The notes under the pieces are model-generated. The model made no database searches, was not told where the DNA came from, and saw only the letters and a list, made by a program, of their open reading frames with translations. Below are positions 6,288 through 8,978 of a stretch of DNA of 8,978 nt, piece by piece. Origin of the DNA: Devosia equisanguinis (lineage in GTDB: Bacteria > Pseudomonadota > Alphaproteobacteria > Rhizobiales > Devosiaceae); contig CAMDAL010000155.1 of NCBI GenBank assembly GCA_945888565.1, forward strand, positions 1 to 8,978, read 5' to 3'. Numbering within the stretch: position 1 is the stretch's first letter; each line of letters opens with the position of its first letter. The position numbers and the translations under genes are program-made.

Positions 6288-8585
6288 TTGTCGAACAAAT
6301 CTGTATTGTCCAGGATTCAGAACTGGGCCTTCGGGCATGATCGGTCGATCGGCTTCGGGCTGGAGTATCTGGGGCATACGACACTACGATTCCCGCGCCT
6401 GCTTGCCCTCCTCGTTCTGCTCATGTCCGTATTCTGCCTGGTGCAGATTCCGCGTATCAGCGTGGATGGCGACATGCTGCGGGTGTTCGCCGACTCGGGT
6501 CAGGAATACAAGGACTACCAGGACCTGTCGGAGACGTTCGGCACGTTCGAGAACGACATCAACATCCTGGTCTCGACCGAGAACCTGACCGACCCCGATG
6601 TGCTGGCCAGCATCCGCGAGATGTCGCTGGACCTGGGCACTTCGGAATATGTGAGCGGCACCATGTCCGCGTTCACCTTGCGCAGGCCGATGGCCGACGG
6701 CACGACGACGGCTGCCATCCCGGAGGACCTGACCGACGCTGCGGCGGTCGCAGCCGCGCTCACCGAACTCCAGCAGTCCGATCCGATGATGCGGAACCTG
6801 CTGAGCCCCGACCTGAAGAGCGCGGTGATCATCGTATTCCCCGACCAGGAGGCGGTCAACGCCAATGGCACCAAGGCGATGATCGCCGAGTTGCGCGACC
6901 TCGTCGCGTTCTACCAGAGCCCGGACATCGAAGTGACGCTGACCGGGCCGCCGATCTGGACCTCGGAGATGCTCGGGGCGGCCGTGGACGACCAGGTGCG
7001 GTTCACGATCTGGGGCTTCGGTCTCGGCGCCCTAATCGCCCTCATCTCCCTGCGGTCGCTGATGGGCGCGGTCATTGTCGCCGCCACGCCGTTCATTGCC
7101 GTGATGTGGGTGATGGGGCTCGTGATCTTCACCTTCGGCTCGTTCTCCTTCCTCACCATCATCGTCACCACCATCGTGCTGGTGATCGCCTTCGCGGAGA
7201 GCCTGTTCCTGATCTTCAACTGGCTCGCCTACTGGCGGGACGGCATGGACCCCTACAAGGCGGTGAACGAGACCGTCCGGGTGGTGGGACCGGCCAGCGC
7301 ACTCATCATGCTGACGACGGCGGTGTCGTTCGCATCGTTGTCGCTGACCCCCGGCCAGGGAATCCAGGAGTTCTCGATGGCGGGCGTGCTCGCCTCGGTG
7401 ACCAATTTCGTCTGCCTGATGACCTTCCTGCCGCTGCTGCTGAAGCTGGCGGTAAAGTGTGGCTTCAAGCTGCCCAAGCCGAGCGTCGCCATCACCGCGC
7501 CGATCCCCGTGGCGTGGTACATCGCCCGGCGCTTTGCGCGGCCGATCACGGCAGCGGCCATCGTCGTCACCGGCCTGCTGCTGATCCCCTACGCGCTGAT
7601 CCAGCCGCACTTCTCGTTCGAGGACATGATGTCCAAGGGCTCCGCTGCCCTGACGGCGGCCCAGACCATCGACGAGGGCGTCGGCGGCGTGGCGCCGCTC
7701 TACATCAGCATTCCGCTCGAGCAATCCGATCCCAATGTCGGCGAGCAGGACTTCGAGAAAATTCGTACGGTGCGGGACATCGTCGAAAAGCGCCTCGGCA
7801 ATGACAAGGCGATTTCGGCCGCCGCCTTCACTCAGTACGAAGCGGCCGGTTTCAACCGCGAGCAGGTGCTGGATGCGGTCGGTGACCTGCGCTCGCGCTT
7901 CGTCAACGAGGAGGGCACCCGGGCCCTGATCACCGGCTTCATGCCGCTGATCATCGCCTCGGAGGAACTGAAAGCCCTCAAGGAAGGGATCGAGGCGGAC
8001 ATTCGCGCGGTCGGCATCGAGGGGGCGGAGGTCGGTGGCTTCCGCGTCATGACCACCTATGCCACCGACAACATCGTGCGCGGCCTGCAGTTCGACCTGA
8101 CGGCCTCGGTGGTGGTGAACCTGTTCCTCATCGGCCTGGCGTTCCGCTCCTGGCGGGTGGCGCTGGCAACCGCCATCCCGAACCTGTTCCCGGTGCTCGG
8201 CATGGAGGGGTGGTTGTTCTTTTCCGGCCAGGGGCTGCAACTGACCACCGTACTGGCGCTGACCATCGCGTTCGGCATCGCGGTGGACGACACCACCCAC
8301 TTCCTGTCGCACTACCTGCATGCGCGGCGCGAGGAAGGCTTCAACCACCATGACGCGATCAAGCACACGATGGAGCGCATCGGCGGCGCCATCTTCGCCA
8401 CGACGCTGATCCTGTGCTCGGGCGTTGCGATCGTCATGACGTCGGCCCTGCCCCAGGTGGCGCTGTTCGGGTCACTGTTCGTCGGCACGTTGGGTCTTGC
8501 ATTGATCGGCGACGTGTTCATTCTGCCCGCGTTGCTGGTCGCCGGTGGGCGATTCTTTCATCCGCTGGGAGGCGTCAAGAAATGA
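6288..8585 (+). CDS. RND superfamily exporter (MMPL/COG1033 type)
   Basis: A 765-residue inner-membrane transporter of the RND superfamily, in the MMPL/SSD-like group that exports lipids or other hydrophobic compounds using the proton gradient. The typical duplicated layout is clear: TM1 at about 35-55 (FPRLLALLVLLMSVF), a periplasmic domain (about 56-235), TM2-6 (about 238-390), TM7 (about 419-438), a second periplasmic domain (about 440-598) and TM8-12 (about 601-752). The second-half TM10 has FGIAVDDTTHFLSHY with the paired aspartates Asp667-Asp668 expected for proton relay. The matching first-half TM4 reads VIAFAESLFLIFNW, with a single Glu304. The start is TTG, with GGGAG 9 nt upstream. 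An earlier TTG at 6165 would add a tail without family character. The stop overlaps the next gene by 4 bp, implying translational coupling. The substrate cannot be told from sequence; a hydrophobic molecule is the family-based guess. Confidence 0.9.
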   Translation: MSNKSVLSRIQNWAFGHDRSIGFGLEYLGHTTLRFPRLLALLVLLMSVFCLVQIPRISVDGDMLRVFADSGQEYKDYQDLSETFGTFENDINILVSTENLTDPDVLASIREMSLDLGTSEYVSGTMSAFTLRRPMADGTTTAAIPEDLTDAAAVAAALTELQQSDPMMRNLLSPDLKSAVIIVFPDQEAVNANGTKAMIAELRDLVAFYQSPDIEVTLTGPPIWTSEMLGAAVDDQVRFTIWGFGLGALIALISLRSLMGAVIVAATPFIAVMWVMGLVIFTFGSFSFLTIIVTTIVLVIAFAESLFLIFNWLAYWRDGMDPYKAVNETVRVVGPASALIMLTTAVSFASLSLTPGQGIQEFSMAGVLASVTNFVCLMTFLPLLLKLAVKCGFKLPKPSVAITAPIPVAWYIARRFARPITAAAIVVTGLLLIPYALIQPHFSFEDMMSKGSAALTAAQTIDEGVGGVAPLYISIPLEQSDPNVGEQDFEKIRTVRDIVEKRLGNDKAISAAAFTQYEAAGFNREQVLDAVGDLRSRFVNEEGTRALITGFMPLIIASEELKALKEGIEADIRAVGIEGAEVGGFRVMTTYATDNIVRGLQFDLTASVVVNLFLIGLAFRSWRVALATAIPNLFPVLGMEGWLFFSGQGLQLTTVLALTIAFGIAVDDTTHFLSHYLHARREEGFNHHDAIKHTMERIGGAIFATTLILCSGVAIVMTSALPQVALFGSLFVGTLGLALIGDVFILPALLVAGGRFFHPLGGVKK

Positions 8586-8978
8586 GCTTTGCCGGGCCCC
8601 TGTCGCGCATCGTCGCACTCGCCTGTCTGACTATCGTGTCGTTGCCGGCGACCGCGCCGGCCTATGCCGCCAAGGCGGATGTGGAACTGCTTCAATCCTA
8701 TATCGGCACCTGGAAGGGTAGCAGCGACCTGAAGGGTCGCTTCCGCGGCAAGGATGGCGGCAAGGTTTCCTGCACGCTGTCGCTGAGCAAGGGCAACGGC
8801 GACAAGGTGAACTATGCCGGCAACTGCACGCTGGCGGGCACTTCGATGACCGTGAAGGGCACCATCGTCTACAATGATGCGGGCAAGCGCTACGAATCGG
8901 CCATGACCTCGAACGTGTCGTTCTCCGGCATAGCCATCGGCAAGCGGCAGGGCGGCGGACTGTATTTCAGCTTCAAGG
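8582..8978 (+). CDS. small exported protein of unknown function, lipocalin-like GTW motif, 3'-truncated by window edge
   Basis: I do not recognise a named family. The ATG lies in the ATGA overlap with the exporter stop, and GGGAGG (8567-8572) precedes it by 9 nt. The visible 132 residues start with a Sec signal peptide: MSFAGPLSR, a hydrophobic stretch (about 10-26) and an AYA motif giving predicted cleavage after Ala29. There is no lipobox cysteine at the cleavage site, so a soluble periplasmic or secreted protein is expected. The mature part begins with a short helix-like stretch, then YIGTWKG (40-46), resembling the GxW opening of lipocalin-like barrels. Alternating polar and hydrophobic residues follow, suggesting beta strands. 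Cys64 and Cys82 could form a disulfide in the periplasm. The coupling to the RND exporter suggests a partner or substrate-handling role, which is inference. The C-terminus is missing. Confidence 0.85.
   Translation, partial: MSFAGPLSRIVALACLTIVSLPATAPAYAAKADVELLQSYIGTWKGSSDLKGRFRGKDGGKVSCTLSLSKGNGDKVNYAGNCTLAGTSMTVKGTIVYNDAGKRYESAMTSNVSFSGIAIGKRQGGGLYFSFK

Noticed and set aside
7032..8366. A 444-codon open frame on the minus strand opposite the RND exporter
   Set aside because: The translation is dominated by His, Arg, Gly, Gln and Asp, as typical of antisense reading of hydrophobic codons. The exporter explains the region.
1..8978. Mobile element, CRISPR array, tRNA or phage-like island
   Set aside because: No transposase, integrase, spaced direct repeats, terminal inverted repeats or tRNA-like cloverleaf were seen, and composition appears even across the window by eye.

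Overview
The window is high-GC, densely coded DNA. The form of GyrA, the Shine-Dalgarno and start-codon usage (one GTG, one TTG) and the gene families all point to an alphaproteobacterium, probably of the order Hyphomicrobiales. A Devosia-like genus is my best guess, but it comes from recollection of GyrA sequences, not from a search. No tRNA, rRNA, CRISPR array, insertion sequence, phage gene or attachment site is visible.

Layout: (1) 1-1050 (+) is the 3' part of a BaiN/RdsA (HI0933-like) flavoprotein cut by the left edge. (2) 1125-2138 (+) is a Gfo/Idh/MocA sugar-type oxidoreductase with a strong Shine-Dalgarno, followed by a GC-rich hairpin at 2161-2184. (3) 2250-3134 (+) is a 10-TM DMT exporter resembling E. 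coli EamA (cysteine/O-acetylserine export). (4) 3158-3185 is a perfect 11-bp-stem terminator in the 78-bp gap between the convergent genes eamA and gyrA. (5) 3213-5996 (-) is full-length gyrA with a GTG start. (6) 5997-6287 is a divergent intergenic region with inverted repeats and a TTGACA box. (7) 6288-8585 (+) is a 12-TM RND/MMPL-type exporter starting at TTG. (8) 8582-8978 (+) is a small exported protein, translationally coupled to the exporter by an ATGA overlap and cut by the right edge.

The first three genes look like independent accessory-metabolism genes and do not form a clear pathway. gyrA stands alone as a housekeeping gene. The last two genes form a probable operon in which an inner-membrane RND pump is made together with a small periplasmic protein that looks beta-rich.

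The most striking signal is in GyrA. The nearly invariant helix-4 motif that binds DNA and quinolones (E. coli HPHGDSAVYD) reads HPHSNDAVYM here, while everything around it, including the catalytic Arg-Tyr pair, is normal. Both residues that anchor the quinolone water-metal bridge (E. coli Ser83 and Asp87) are replaced. This suggests intrinsic target-based quinolone resistance or an adaptation to a natural gyrase poison. Apart from that, the window is fairly ordinary chromosomal backbone.
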